A DNA stretch of 11,535 nucleotides from Lachnospiraceae bacterium (GCA_900753305.1 CAADYR010000027.1:1-11535); one strand, 5' to 3'; positions 1 to 5,393 are shown, counted from the stretch's first letter. The notes: generated by a model not told the origin, from the sequence alone. A program made the numbers and translations.

Positions 1-63
1 GCGGCTGCCGTAGGTAGTCAGATAATGGTCGTAGATTTGTAATGTTGCATATGAAATCGGCAT
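1..63 (-). CDS. Start of an unidentified protein gene (partial, cut by the window edge)
   Basis: A minus-strand reading frame opens with ATG at 63-61 and stays open for 21 codons to the window edge. Its protein begins MPISYATLQIYDHYLTTYG. A strong Shine-Dalgarno sequence, AAAGGAGG on the minus strand at 78-71, lies 7 bases upstream, which is the main evidence that this is a real start. The gene diverges from rpmG across a 321-base gap. I do not recognise the family from so short a piece. It shows no signal peptide or membrane segment so far, and I assign no function. Confidence 0.6.
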   Translation of the reverse strand, partial: MPISYATLQIYDHYLTTYGSR

Positions 64-236
64 ACTGCGCCCTCCTTTCTTCTAATCTAATACCCAAGAA
101 GCGGAATTACCAAGGTCAAATGAACTCCCCCCAGTAAAGGCACACATACACCTGTTACTTAACTCAACAATAGCATGATTGTCAGTTGATTGCAAGGGTT
201 TTGGGGCTATTTTACATGTATTTTTTCAAAAAAAAG
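64..236. other. Divergent intergenic region upstream of the ribosomal cluster
   Basis: This is the left part of the gap between the minus-strand gene and rpmG. It contains the minus-strand ribosome binding site at 71-78. I found no convincing promoter for the minus-strand gene and no tRNA, terminator or repeat. The right end, about 209-236, is an A/T-rich run with a T6 and an A8 tract directly before the rpmG promoter. This placement fits an UP element that binds the RNA polymerase alpha subunit, but that is inference. Confidence 0.4.
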
Positions 237-265
237 TTGACGATACGAATGGGGTATGATATAGT
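237..265 (+). promoter_or_regulatory. Sigma-A promoter of rpmG-secE-nusG, extended -10
   Basis: The -35 is TTGACG (237-242) and the -10 is TATAGT (260-265), with a 17-base spacer. A TG at 257-258, one base before the -10, makes it an extended -10 promoter. A/T tracts lie just upstream. Transcription should start near 272, giving a leader of about 113 bases before rpmG. Confidence 0.8.
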
Positions 266-271
266 TGTTAG

Positions 272-384
272 GCAAGATGTGAATTAGGTCTTTTTTTTAT
301 GCTTTTTTATGATAAGAAAGACATGTTCACAGACGGCAGATTAGAACACAGGTAAAATATTAGAACGCTAGCGGAGGTGGAATT
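272..384 (+). other. 5' leader of the rpmG operon with two U-tracts
   Basis: The predicted leader contains a T8 run (291-298) and a T6 run (303-308) without a stem in front of them, so they are not a standard intrinsic terminator. An 18-codon frame runs from ATG at 299 to TAA at 353-355, beginning MLFYDKKDMF, with only a weak AGG 10 bases upstream. It may be chance. The rpmG ribosome binding site GGAGG lies at 373-377. Confidence 0.35.
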
Positions 385-534
385 ATGCGTACAAAGATTA
401 CTTTAGCTTGTACAGAGTGCAAACAGCGTAACTACAATACCACGAAGGAGAAGAAGACTCATCCGGACAGAATGGAAATCAAGAAGTATTGTAAGTTCTG
501 TAAGACTCACACATTACACAAAGAAACAAAATAA
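385..534 (+). CDS. rpmG: 50S ribosomal protein L33
   Basis: This 49-residue protein starts MRTKITLACTEC and is a small zinc-ribbon protein of the large ribosomal subunit. Its length is typical of bacterial L33. Four cysteines, C9 and C12 plus C36 and C39, form the two CxxC pairs of the zinc-binding (C+) form; the zinc-independent paralogues induced in zinc starvation lack them. The start is set by GGAGG at 373-377, 7 bases upstream. It is the first gene of an rpmG-secE-nusG unit, and secE follows after 26 bases. The frame closes with three consecutive in-frame stops, TAA TAG TAA (532-540). It is too short to appear in many ORF searches, but the family match is unmistakable. Confidence 0.96.
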   Translation: MRTKITLACTECKQRNYNTTKEKKTHPDRMEIKKYCKFCKTHTLHKETK

Positions 535-560
535 TAGTAAGAATCCACAGGAGGCATACT

Positions 561-767
561 ATGGGAGATTCAGCGAAGACAGATGCACCAAAGGGTAGCT
601 TTTGGAAAAGCGTTAAGACAGAATTTAACAAGATCATCTGGCCTAATAAGGAAGATCTTTTAAAGCAGTCAGTTGCTGTTCTCTGTGTTTCAATCGTAAT
701 GGGTCTGATCATTACTTTCCTGGATACTCTGATCCAGTTCGGAATTAACTTCTTAACTGCATTGTAA
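561..767 (+). CDS. secE: Preprotein translocase subunit SecE
   Basis: SecE clamps the SecY channel and is essential for protein export through the Sec translocon in the cytoplasmic membrane. The 68-residue product is the short single-span form usual in Gram-positive bacteria. A cytoplasmic amphipathic segment carries the family signature EFNKIIWPNKEDLLKQS (residues 21-37), followed by one hydrophobic membrane span at about 37-62. The AGGAGG at 549-554 lies 6 bases before the ATG. It sits between rpmG and nusG with short gaps and no terminator, the classic secE-nusG pairing, so it is very probably cotranscribed from the promoter at 237-265. Confidence 0.96.
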   Translation: MGDSAKTDAPKGSFWKSVKTEFNKIIWPNKEDLLKQSVAVLCVSIVMGLIITFLDTLIQFGINFLTAL

Positions 768-784
768 GAGTGAGGTTGAATAGT

Positions 785-1516
785 ATGGAAGAGAAAAAGG
801 AACATAGGGCAGTAGCTAAAAAGATTATTGAGCCAATGATGAAGGAATGGGAACCGGTATCACCCAAGAGACCGGAACCTGTTGTGGAAGAAGAACCACA
901 GGAGACTGTGGAACCCGAAGTAGAAGAACAGCCTGAAATCATTCCGGAACCAGTTGACGAAGAGCCTCACAGCAATGTGGCACTCAGCGATAACAAGAGC
1001 GGTAAGGGAATGGGCTGGTATGTTGTCCATACTTATTCCGGATATGAGAATAAAGTAAAGGCAAATATCGAGAAGGCAATCGAAAACAGACATCTTGAGA
1101 ATGAAATTCTTGAGGTAAGAGTGCCGACCCAGGACGTTGTAGAGCTTAAGAACGGCGTAGAAAAGAGCTCTCAGAGAAAACTTTTCCCAAGCTATGTTCT
1201 GCTACATATGGATGCGGATAACAATGACGCATGGTATGTGGTTCGTAATACAAGAGGTGTTACAGGCTTTGTAGGACCGGGAAGCAAACCTGTTCCGTTG
1301 ACTGACGAAGAACTTCGTGCTTTGGATTTCGGCAATGAGGTCAGCGTTGCATTTGCTGAGGGAGATATGATCTCCGTAATTGCCGGAGTATGGAAAGATA
1401 CGGTAGGTACTGTGCAGAAGATTGATGCCAGCCGCCAGACCGTGACCATCAGCGTAGAGATGTTTGGAAGAGAGACTCCAGTAGAGATCAATTTCTCCGA
1501 TGTCAAAAAGCTGTAA
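785..1516 (+). CDS. nusG: Transcription elongation/termination factor NusG with acidic N-terminal extension
   Basis: NusG binds the RNA polymerase clamp and influences pausing, termination and coupling to ribosomes. The 243-residue product has a NGN domain starting at GWYVVHTYSGYENKV (from residue 77), with the conserved FPSYVLL segment and GFVGPG turn, then a C-terminal KOW domain at about 187-243 ending FGRETPVEINFSDVKKL. Residues 1-76 are an extra segment: a charged start, then a Glu/Pro-rich stretch at 31-61 with 14 acidic residues, 7 prolines and no basic residue. I chose ATG 785 because GAGG at 772-775 lies 9 bases upstream; a GTG at 770 is in frame but lacks a ribosome binding site. 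An internal ATG at 1010 would give a 168-residue NusG of ordinary length. No terminator follows; the rplK promoter begins 8 bases after the stop. Confidence 0.95.
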   Translation: MEEKKEHRAVAKKIIEPMMKEWEPVSPKRPEPVVEEEPQETVEPEVEEQPEIIPEPVDEEPHSNVALSDNKSGKGMGWYVVHTYSGYENKVKANIEKAIENRHLENEILEVRVPTQDVVELKNGVEKSSQRKLFPSYVLLHMDADNNDAWYVVRNTRGVTGFVGPGSKPVPLTDEELRALDFGNEVSVAFAEGDMISVIAGVWKDTVGTVQKIDASRQTVTISVEMFGRETPVEINFSDVKKL

Positions 1517-1524
1517 ACAAATGA

Positions 1525-1553
1525 TTGACAAAATAGTGTAGTTATAATACAAT
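1525..1553 (+). promoter_or_regulatory. Sigma-A promoter of rplK-rplA
   Basis: TTGACA (1525-1530), a perfect -35, is separated by 17 bases from TACAAT (1548-1553), a 5-of-6 -10. A perfect TATAAT at 1543-1548 overlaps it but would leave only a 12-base spacer, so TACAAT is the better choice. No extended -10 TG is present. The start should fall near 1560, giving a structured leader of about 93 bases. Confidence 0.75.
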
Positions 1554-1577
1554 ATTAGCCGGACTTTAAATATAAGT

Positions 1578-1627
1578 CTGTGTGGGAGGGTCATCCACCC
1601 AAACTACCACAAAACAGTTTTTAACTG
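1578..1627 (+). promoter_or_regulatory. rplK leader hairpin, probable L1 autoregulatory site
   Basis: TGTGG (1581-1585) pairs with CCACA (1607-1611) as an outer stem, and GGGT (1588-1591) with ACCC (1597-1600) as an inner stem closed by a 5-base loop. Between them is an asymmetric internal loop of GA on the left and AAACTA on the right. Two short stems around an asymmetric loop upstream of rplKA is the known form of the mRNA site bound by ribosomal protein L1, which represses its own operon. A second small hairpin, CAGTT/AACTG, lies at 1615-1627. L1 binding is inferred from position and shape. Confidence 0.6.
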
Positions 1628-1652
1628 AGAATGAATTAGGAGGTGCCTTAAA

Positions 1653-2078
1653 ATGGCAAAGAAAGTAGAAGGATATATTAAGTTACAGATTCCTGCCGCA
1701 AAAGCAACACCGGCTCCACCAGTTGGTCCTGCACTTGGACAGCATGGTGTTAACATCGTTGAATTTACAAAGCAGTTCAACGCAAGAACAGCAGATCAGG
1801 AAGGTATGATTATCCCTGTTGTTATTACAGTATATGCAGACAGAAGCTTCAGCTTCGTAACAAAGACTCCGCCTGCAGCCGTTCTTTTAAAGAAGGCTTG
1901 CAATCTTAAAACAGCTTCTGCAACCCCTAACAAGACAAAGGTTGCCACTATTTCTAAGGCTGAAGTTCAGAAGATCGCTGAACTTAAGATGCCGGATTTA
2001 AATGCAGCAAGCCTTGAGGCTGCTATGAGCATGATCGCCGGTACAGCAAGAAGTATGGGTATCACAGTAGAAGAGTAA
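1653..2078 (+). CDS. rplK: 50S ribosomal protein L11
   Basis: L11 binds 23S rRNA in the GTPase-associated centre and helps stimulate translation factors. In many bacteria it is needed for RelA activation, and it forms part of the thiostrepton site. The 141-residue length is standard. The N-terminal domain shows the conserved proline-rich segment PAPPVGPALGQHGVNIVEF (about residues 20-38), whose prolines contact thiostrepton in other species. The C-terminal RNA-binding domain contains TKTPPAAVLLKKA and ends with GTARSMGI. AGGAGGT at 1638-1644 sets the start, 8 bases upstream. rplA follows after 16 bases, so the two are cotranscribed, and both should be controlled by the leader hairpin just upstream. 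Confidence 0.98.
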   Translation: MAKKVEGYIKLQIPAAKATPAPPVGPALGQHGVNIVEFTKQFNARTADQEGMIIPVVITVYADRSFSFVTKTPPAAVLLKKACNLKTASATPNKTKVATISKAEVQKIAELKMPDLNAASLEAAMSMIAGTARSMGITVEE

Positions 2079-2094
2079 GCGGAGGTAGAGAAGA

Positions 2095-2784
2095 ATGAAA
2101 CACGGTAAGAAATATGTTGAATCCGCGAAGTTAATCGATCGCGCATCTTTTTACGAAACAGAAGAAGCTGTAGCATTAGTTAAGAAATCTGCTACTGCTA
2201 AATTTGATGAGACTGTAGAAGTACACATCAGAACAGGTTGTGACGGACGTCATGCTGAACAGCAGATCCGTGGCGCTGTTGTACTTCCTAACGGTACAGG
2301 TAAGACAGTTAGAGTATTAGTATTCGCTAAGGGCGATAAGGTAGCTGAGGCTGAAGCAGCCGGAGCAGATTATGTTGGAGGAGAAGAACTCATTCCGAAG
2401 ATTCAGAATGATGGCTGGTTAGACTTTGACGTAGTTGTAGCTACACCTGACATGATGGGCGTTGTAGGACGTCTTGGTAAGGTTTTGGGACCTAAGGGCT
2501 TAATGCCTAACCCTAAGGCTGGTACAGTAACAATGGATGTTACCAAGGCTATCAACGATATCAAAGCTGGTAAGATCGAGTACAGACTTGATAAGACCAA
2601 CATTATCCACTGCCCTATCGGTAAGGCTTCTTTCACAGAAGAGCAGTTATTACAGAATCTTAACACTCTGTTAGATGCACTTGTAAAGGTTAGACCTTCA
2701 AGCTTAAAGGGTCAGTACTTAAAGAGCATCACACTTGCAACAACAATGGGACCTGGCGTAAAGGTTAGTGTTGCTAAGTTCTAA
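2095..2784 (+). CDS. rplA: 50S ribosomal protein L1
   Basis: L1 forms the mobile L1 stalk that helps deacylated tRNA leave the E site; it is also the translational repressor of rplKA in well-studied bacteria. The 229-residue length is normal. Family landmarks include the N-terminal segment MKHGKKYVESAKLID, GRLGKVLGPKGLMPNPKAGT at residues 126-145 in domain II, and the C-terminal SSLKGQYLKSITLATTMGPG, which closes domain I. GGAGG at 2081-2085 lies 9 bases before the ATG. It is the last gene of the rplKA unit: a strong terminator begins 14 bases after its stop. Codon use is biased in the way expected of a highly expressed gene. Confidence 0.98.
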   Translation: MKHGKKYVESAKLIDRASFYETEEAVALVKKSATAKFDETVEVHIRTGCDGRHAEQQIRGAVVLPNGTGKTVRVLVFAKGDKVAEAEAAGADYVGGEELIPKIQNDGWLDFDVVVATPDMMGVVGRLGKVLGPKGLMPNPKAGTVTMDVTKAINDIKAGKIEYRLDKTNIIHCPIGKASFTEEQLLQNLNTLLDALVKVRPSSLKGQYLKSITLATTMGPGVKVSVAKF

Positions 2785-2798
2785 TCTAAGATATATTG

Positions 2799-2826
2799 GA
2801 CCCCGGTTTGATACCGGGGTCTTTTT
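2799..2826 (+). terminator. Intrinsic terminator after rplA
   Basis: GACCCCGGT (2799-2807) pairs perfectly with ACCGGGGTC (2813-2821) to form a 9-base-pair GC-rich stem with loop TTGAT, followed at once by T5. It ends the rplKA unit. Its loop and 3' arm also carry the -35 of the next promoter. Confidence 0.95.
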
Positions 2827-2836
2827 GTGTTATACT
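2808..2836 (+). promoter_or_regulatory. Candidate capA promoter nested in the rplA terminator
   Basis: TTGATA (2808-2813, 5 of 6 to the -35 consensus) is followed after 17 bases by TATACT (2831-2836, 5 of 6 to the -10). TG at 2828-2829 makes an extended -10. The -35 occupies the terminator loop plus the first base of its 3' arm, and the T-tract lies in the spacer. The expected start is near 2843, leaving about 67 leader bases before capA. Confidence 0.65.
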
Positions 2837-2909
2837 GTAGCCATTCGGATTGACAGGAAGAATTGTTTGCGAAAGATTTTACGGGGTATGAAAGGGTATT
2901 TGAATTAAT

Positions 2910-4142
2910 ATGGGTGAACGAAGAAGGAAACGAAGAAGAAAACTGGCTGGACTGTTCCTTAGTGTACTGACGGGTGTTCTGTGTATTGGAATACTGGGAA
3001 TGGTATTGTTACATTATATAATGCCGGAAGAAGAAAGACAGGTCTATGAAATCTTTCATTTGCCTTCTTCTCCATTGGAAATATTTACATCAAATACTCA
3101 AAAAGATGAAATAGCTGATGCGGATCAGACATTGCTGCAGGATGCACTTTCCAGGAATCAAAAGGCGTATCTGGCTAATTGTGAACAAAAAGATGTGGTG
3201 ACACTGCTTTTTGCAGGAGATATTCTGATGGATGATCATTATGCGATTATGTCAACCTATCATAACAGAGGAAATGATATTCATCAGGCATTTAATCAGG
3301 AACTGATCGATCAGATGCGTAAAGCGGATATTTTTATGCTTAACAATGAGTTTACATTCACTGAGAGGGGGACACCCACAGCCAACAAGCAGTTTACGTT
3401 CAGAGCAGAACCGTCTAATGTGTCCTTATATGAAGAAATGGGCGTGGATCTGGTGTCTGTTGCGAATAATCATATCTACGATTATGGAGAAATCTCGCTA
3501 CTGGATACACTGGATACACTGGACAGTGCAGGAGTTCCTTATGTAGGAGCCGGACGCAATCTGGAAGAAGCTATGGAACCTGTTTATTTTATTGCAAATG
3601 GTATGAAAATAGCATATGTAAGTGCAACGCAGATAGAACGCACAGGTGTACCGGATACGAAGGAAGCTACAGTGGATACACCGGGGGTACTCAGATGCAT
3701 GAGCCCTGATAATCTGCTTTCAGTCATTGCGGAAGCAAAGGCCAACAGCGATTATGTGATACTTTATATTCACTGGGGAACTGAGAGTCAGGAATCGATA
3801 GACTGGCTGCAGGAGCAGCAGGCGCCCATCTATGCGCAGGCAGGCGTTGATCTGATCATGGGGGATCATCCCCATTGTCTGCAGAAAATAGATACAGTAG
3901 AAGGTGTTCCTGTTATCTACAGCCTGGGAAATTTCTGGTTCAATTCCAAAACACAGAATACCTGTCTGGTGGAAGTGACTCTGGCAGAAGGAATTATGCA
4001 GACATTTCAGTTTATACCATGCAGACAGTCGGACTGCAGGACCGTACTTTTGACGGGCGAGGAGAAAATGGCGGTGCTTGAATATATGAGGTCGATATCA
4101 CCGGGGGTGACGATAGATGAAGAAGGGTATGTTACTTTTTAA
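2910..4142 (+). CDS. CapA-family membrane-anchored metallophosphatase-like protein
   Basis: The 410-residue protein belongs to the CapA/PgsA family (PGA_cap domain), known from poly-gamma-glutamate capsule synthesis; many members have no known substrate. A basic start (RRRKRRRK, residues 4-11) and a hydrophobic span at about 13-35 predict a membrane anchor with the domain outside. The family motifs are all present: AGD (102-104), NNE (145-147), ANNHIYDYG (185-193), HWG (288-290), GDHPHC (318-323) and YSLGNF (337-342). ATG 2910 is the first in-frame start after a stop, but its ribosome binding site is poor (AAAGGG, 13 bases away). No capB, capC or capE is visible, so capsule synthesis cannot be claimed. 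It lies between rplA and rplJ, where ribosomal genes are normally contiguous. Codon use is less biased than its neighbours, with frequent ATA. No terminator follows. Confidence 0.88.
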   Translation: MGERRRKRRRKLAGLFLSVLTGVLCIGILGMVLLHYIMPEEERQVYEIFHLPSSPLEIFTSNTQKDEIADADQTLLQDALSRNQKAYLANCEQKDVVTLLFAGDILMDDHYAIMSTYHNRGNDIHQAFNQELIDQMRKADIFMLNNEFTFTERGTPTANKQFTFRAEPSNVSLYEEMGVDLVSVANNHIYDYGEISLLDTLDTLDSAGVPYVGAGRNLEEAMEPVYFIANGMKIAYVSATQIERTGVPDTKEATVDTPGVLRCMSPDNLLSVIAEAKANSDYVILYIHWGTESQESIDWLQEQQAPIYAQAGVDLIMGDHPHCLQKIDTVEGVPVIYSLGNFWFNSKTQNTCLVEVTLAEGIMQTFQFIPCRQSDCRTVLLTGEEKMAVLEYMRSISPGVTIDEEGYVTF

Positions 4143-4151
4143 AATAAATGC

Positions 4152-4180
4152 TTGACATGAATATATAAGTATGATATTCT
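4152..4180 (+). promoter_or_regulatory. Sigma-A promoter of rplJ-rplL, extended -10
   Basis: A perfect -35 TTGACA (4152-4157), a 17-base spacer and TATTCT (4175-4180) form the promoter, with TG at 4172-4173 as an extended -10. The -35 begins only 9 bases after the capA stop codon. The predicted start, near 4187, coincides with the first base of the structured L10 leader. Confidence 0.82.
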
Positions 4181-4186
4181 ATTTAA

Positions 4187-4316
4187 GGTTTTGAAACCGT
4201 GCCGAAGACAGTAGGTGCTGACGGGTAACCGGAAGCGTAAGTATATCGCCTACCGAGGAAAAGAGTTTAACAAGATTACTTTTTACCTCTCTGTCTTTGA
4301 ATAGGGAGGTTTTCTT
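4187..4316 (+). promoter_or_regulatory. L10 leader (autoregulatory mRNA element of rplJL)
   Basis: The leader opens with a small hairpin (GGTT 4187-4190, AACC 4195-4198). The core stem pairs GTAGGTG (4211-4217) with CGCCTAC (4247-4253), with one G-U pair. Inside it, CGG/CCG (4222-4224, 4229-4231) is capped by a GTAA tetraloop and flanked by facing GA dinucleotides (4220-4221, 4232-4233), which can form tandem sheared G-A pairs. This matches the known L10 leader family, bound by L10 with L12 to repress rplJL. A terminator hairpin at 4285-4316 forms the output. Confidence 0.88.
4285..4316 (+). terminator. Attenuator terminator in the rplJ leader
   Basis: ACCTCTCT (4285-4292) pairs with AGGGAGGT (4303-4310) through 8 base pairs including one G-U, with a 10-base loop, followed by TTTTCTT. 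An alternative pairing joins its 5' arm to 4207-4216 (GACAG and AGGT with CTGTC and ACCT). That pairing excludes both this terminator and the L10-binding stem. The arrangement fits the transcription attenuation described for Bacillus subtilis rplJL. Confidence 0.82.
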
Positions 4317-4387
4317 ATTATATGAGACTCCTTTTCGGCAATTTGAAAGGAATACTTTCAGACTAAATCTATAAGGAGGTAGAACAA

Positions 4388-4939
4388 ATGGCAAAGATTG
4401 AACTGAAACAGCCTATCGTGGAAGAAATTTCTGCAAATATTCAGGATGCCGCATCTGTAGTAGTTGTTGACTACCGTGGAATCACAGTAGCTCAGGATAC
4501 AGCTCTTCGTAAGCAGCTTCGTGAAGCAGGAGTAACTTACAAGGTTTACAAGAACACAATGATGACCCGTGCATTTAAGGGTACAGCATTTGAAGGCTTA
4601 ACATCAAGTTTAGAGGGTACAAATGCTATTGCGATCAGCAAGACTGATGCAACAGCACCTGCAAGAATCATTAACAATTTTGCTAAGGATTGCCCTGCAC
4701 TTGAAATGAAGGCAGGTGTCGTAGAAGGTATCGTATACGATGCACAGGGTATTGCAGCAATCGCAAACATCCCTTCAAGAGAAGAACTGCTCTCCAAGTT
4801 CCTTGGAAGCATTCAGTCTCCTATTACAAACTTTGCTCGTGTGCTTAATCAGATCGCAGAAAAAGGCGGCGCTGGTGCATGCGAAGCAGCTCCTGCAGCA
4901 GAGGAAACTCCAGCAGCAGAAGAGACTCCGGCAGAATAA
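4388..4939 (+). CDS. rplJ: 50S ribosomal protein L10
   Basis: L10 is the base of the L7/L12 stalk: its N-terminal domain binds 23S rRNA and its C-terminal helix carries L7/L12 dimers, which recruit translation GTPases. The L10-L12 complex also represses its own operon. The 183-residue protein has the usual N-terminal domain (SVVVVDYRGITVAQDTALRK, about residues 23-42, then YKVYKNTMM) and a C-terminal helix around SREELLSKFLGSIQSPITNF. The last 18 or so residues are extra: an Ala/Glu/Pro tail with AAEETP twice. AAGGAGGT at 4373-4380 sets the start. rplL follows after 57 bases with no terminator between them. Confidence 0.97.
   Translation: MAKIELKQPIVEEISANIQDAASVVVVDYRGITVAQDTALRKQLREAGVTYKVYKNTMMTRAFKGTAFEGLTSSLEGTNAIAISKTDATAPARIINNFAKDCPALEMKAGVVEGIVYDAQGIAAIANIPSREELLSKFLGSIQSPITNFARVLNQIAEKGGAGACEAAPAAEETPAAEETPAE
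4895..4936 (+). repeat. 18-base tandem repeat coding the L10 acidic tail
   Basis: Two 18-base units (4895-4912 and 4913-4930) both encode AAEETP, followed by a partial unit encoding AE before the stop. The copies differ at synonymous positions, so the repeat is not brand new. Repeats of this kind can change in number between strains. Confidence 0.8.
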
Positions 4940-4996
4940 TTCTATCGGAACATATTAAAGAACAATTATATTAAATTATCAATGGAGGTAAATAAA

Positions 4997-5371
4997 ATGG
5001 CAAAGTTAACAACAGCAGAATTTATTGATGCTATCAAAGAATTAACTGTATTAGAATTAAATGATTTAGTAAAAGCTTGTGAAGAAGAGTTCGGTGTATC
5101 TGCAGCAGCAGGTGTTGTAGTTGCAGCAGCAGGCGCAGGCGCAGCAGCAGCTGAAGAGAAGGACGAGTTCGATGTAGAATTAACAGAAGTTGGTCCTAAC
5201 AAGGTTAAGGTTATCAAGGTTGTTCGTGAAGCAACAGGTCTTGGCTTAAAGGAAGCTAAGGACTTAGTTGATAACGCTCCTAAGACTCTTAAAGAAGGCG
5301 CTTCTAAGGCAGAAGCTGAAGAAATCAAGACAAAGCTTGAAGCTGAAGGTGCTAAGGTTACTCTTAAATAA
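4997..5371 (+). CDS. rplL: 50S ribosomal protein L7/L12
   Basis: L7/L12 is the multicopy dimeric stalk protein that recruits and activates EF-G, EF-Tu and other GTPases. The 124-residue protein shows the N-terminal dimerisation and L10-binding domain (about 1-33), an Ala/Gly-rich flexible hinge (about 35-52) and the globular C-terminal domain (about 56-124), including KVIKVVREATGLGLKEAKDLV, which contacts the GTPases. I chose ATG 4997 because GGAGG at 4984-4988 lies 8 bases upstream. The in-frame ATG at 4982 overlaps that ribosome binding site and would add five residues absent from the family. Only about 57 bases separate it from rplJ, and a terminator follows the stop. Confidence 0.98.
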   Translation: MAKLTTAEFIDAIKELTVLELNDLVKACEEEFGVSAAAGVVVAAAGAGAAAAEEKDEFDVELTEVGPNKVKVIKVVREATGLGLKEAKDLVDNAPKTLKEGASKAEAEEIKTKLEAEGAKVTLK

Positions 5372-5393
5372 TTTAAGTGAACTGAGAACTTAC

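Noticed and set aside
291..308. T-tracts as a terminator
   Set aside because: No stem precedes either run.
770..784. GTG 770 as the nusG start
   Set aside because: There is no ribosome binding site at proper distance, whereas ATG 785 has GAGG 9 bases upstream.
1525..1548. TTGACA with the perfect TATAAT at 1543-1548
   Set aside because: The spacer would be only 12 bases, too short for sigma-A; TACAAT at 1548 gives 17.
1202..1594. Minus-strand 130-codon open frame opposite nusG
   Set aside because: It overlaps a well-supported gene, has no Shine-Dalgarno sequence, and its product has no recognisable domain.
2850..2878. Perfect TTGACA as an alternative capA promoter
   Set aside because: At 17-base spacing the -10 is AAGATT, only 3 of 6, and other spacings are worse. 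The nested promoter at 2808-2836 scores better in both boxes.
3501..3527. Nine-base tandem repeat CTGGATACA in capA
   Set aside because: It encodes LDTLDT within a helix that looks ordinary for the family, with no apparent length change, so it looks incidental.
3346..3546. Plus-strand frame inside capA in another phase
   Set aside because: It lies wholly within the conserved CapA catalytic domain and has no ribosome binding site.
4966..5328. Minus-strand 120-codon open frame across rplL
   Set aside because: It mirrors the alanine- and lysine-rich codons of rplL, has no ribosome binding site and resembles no family.
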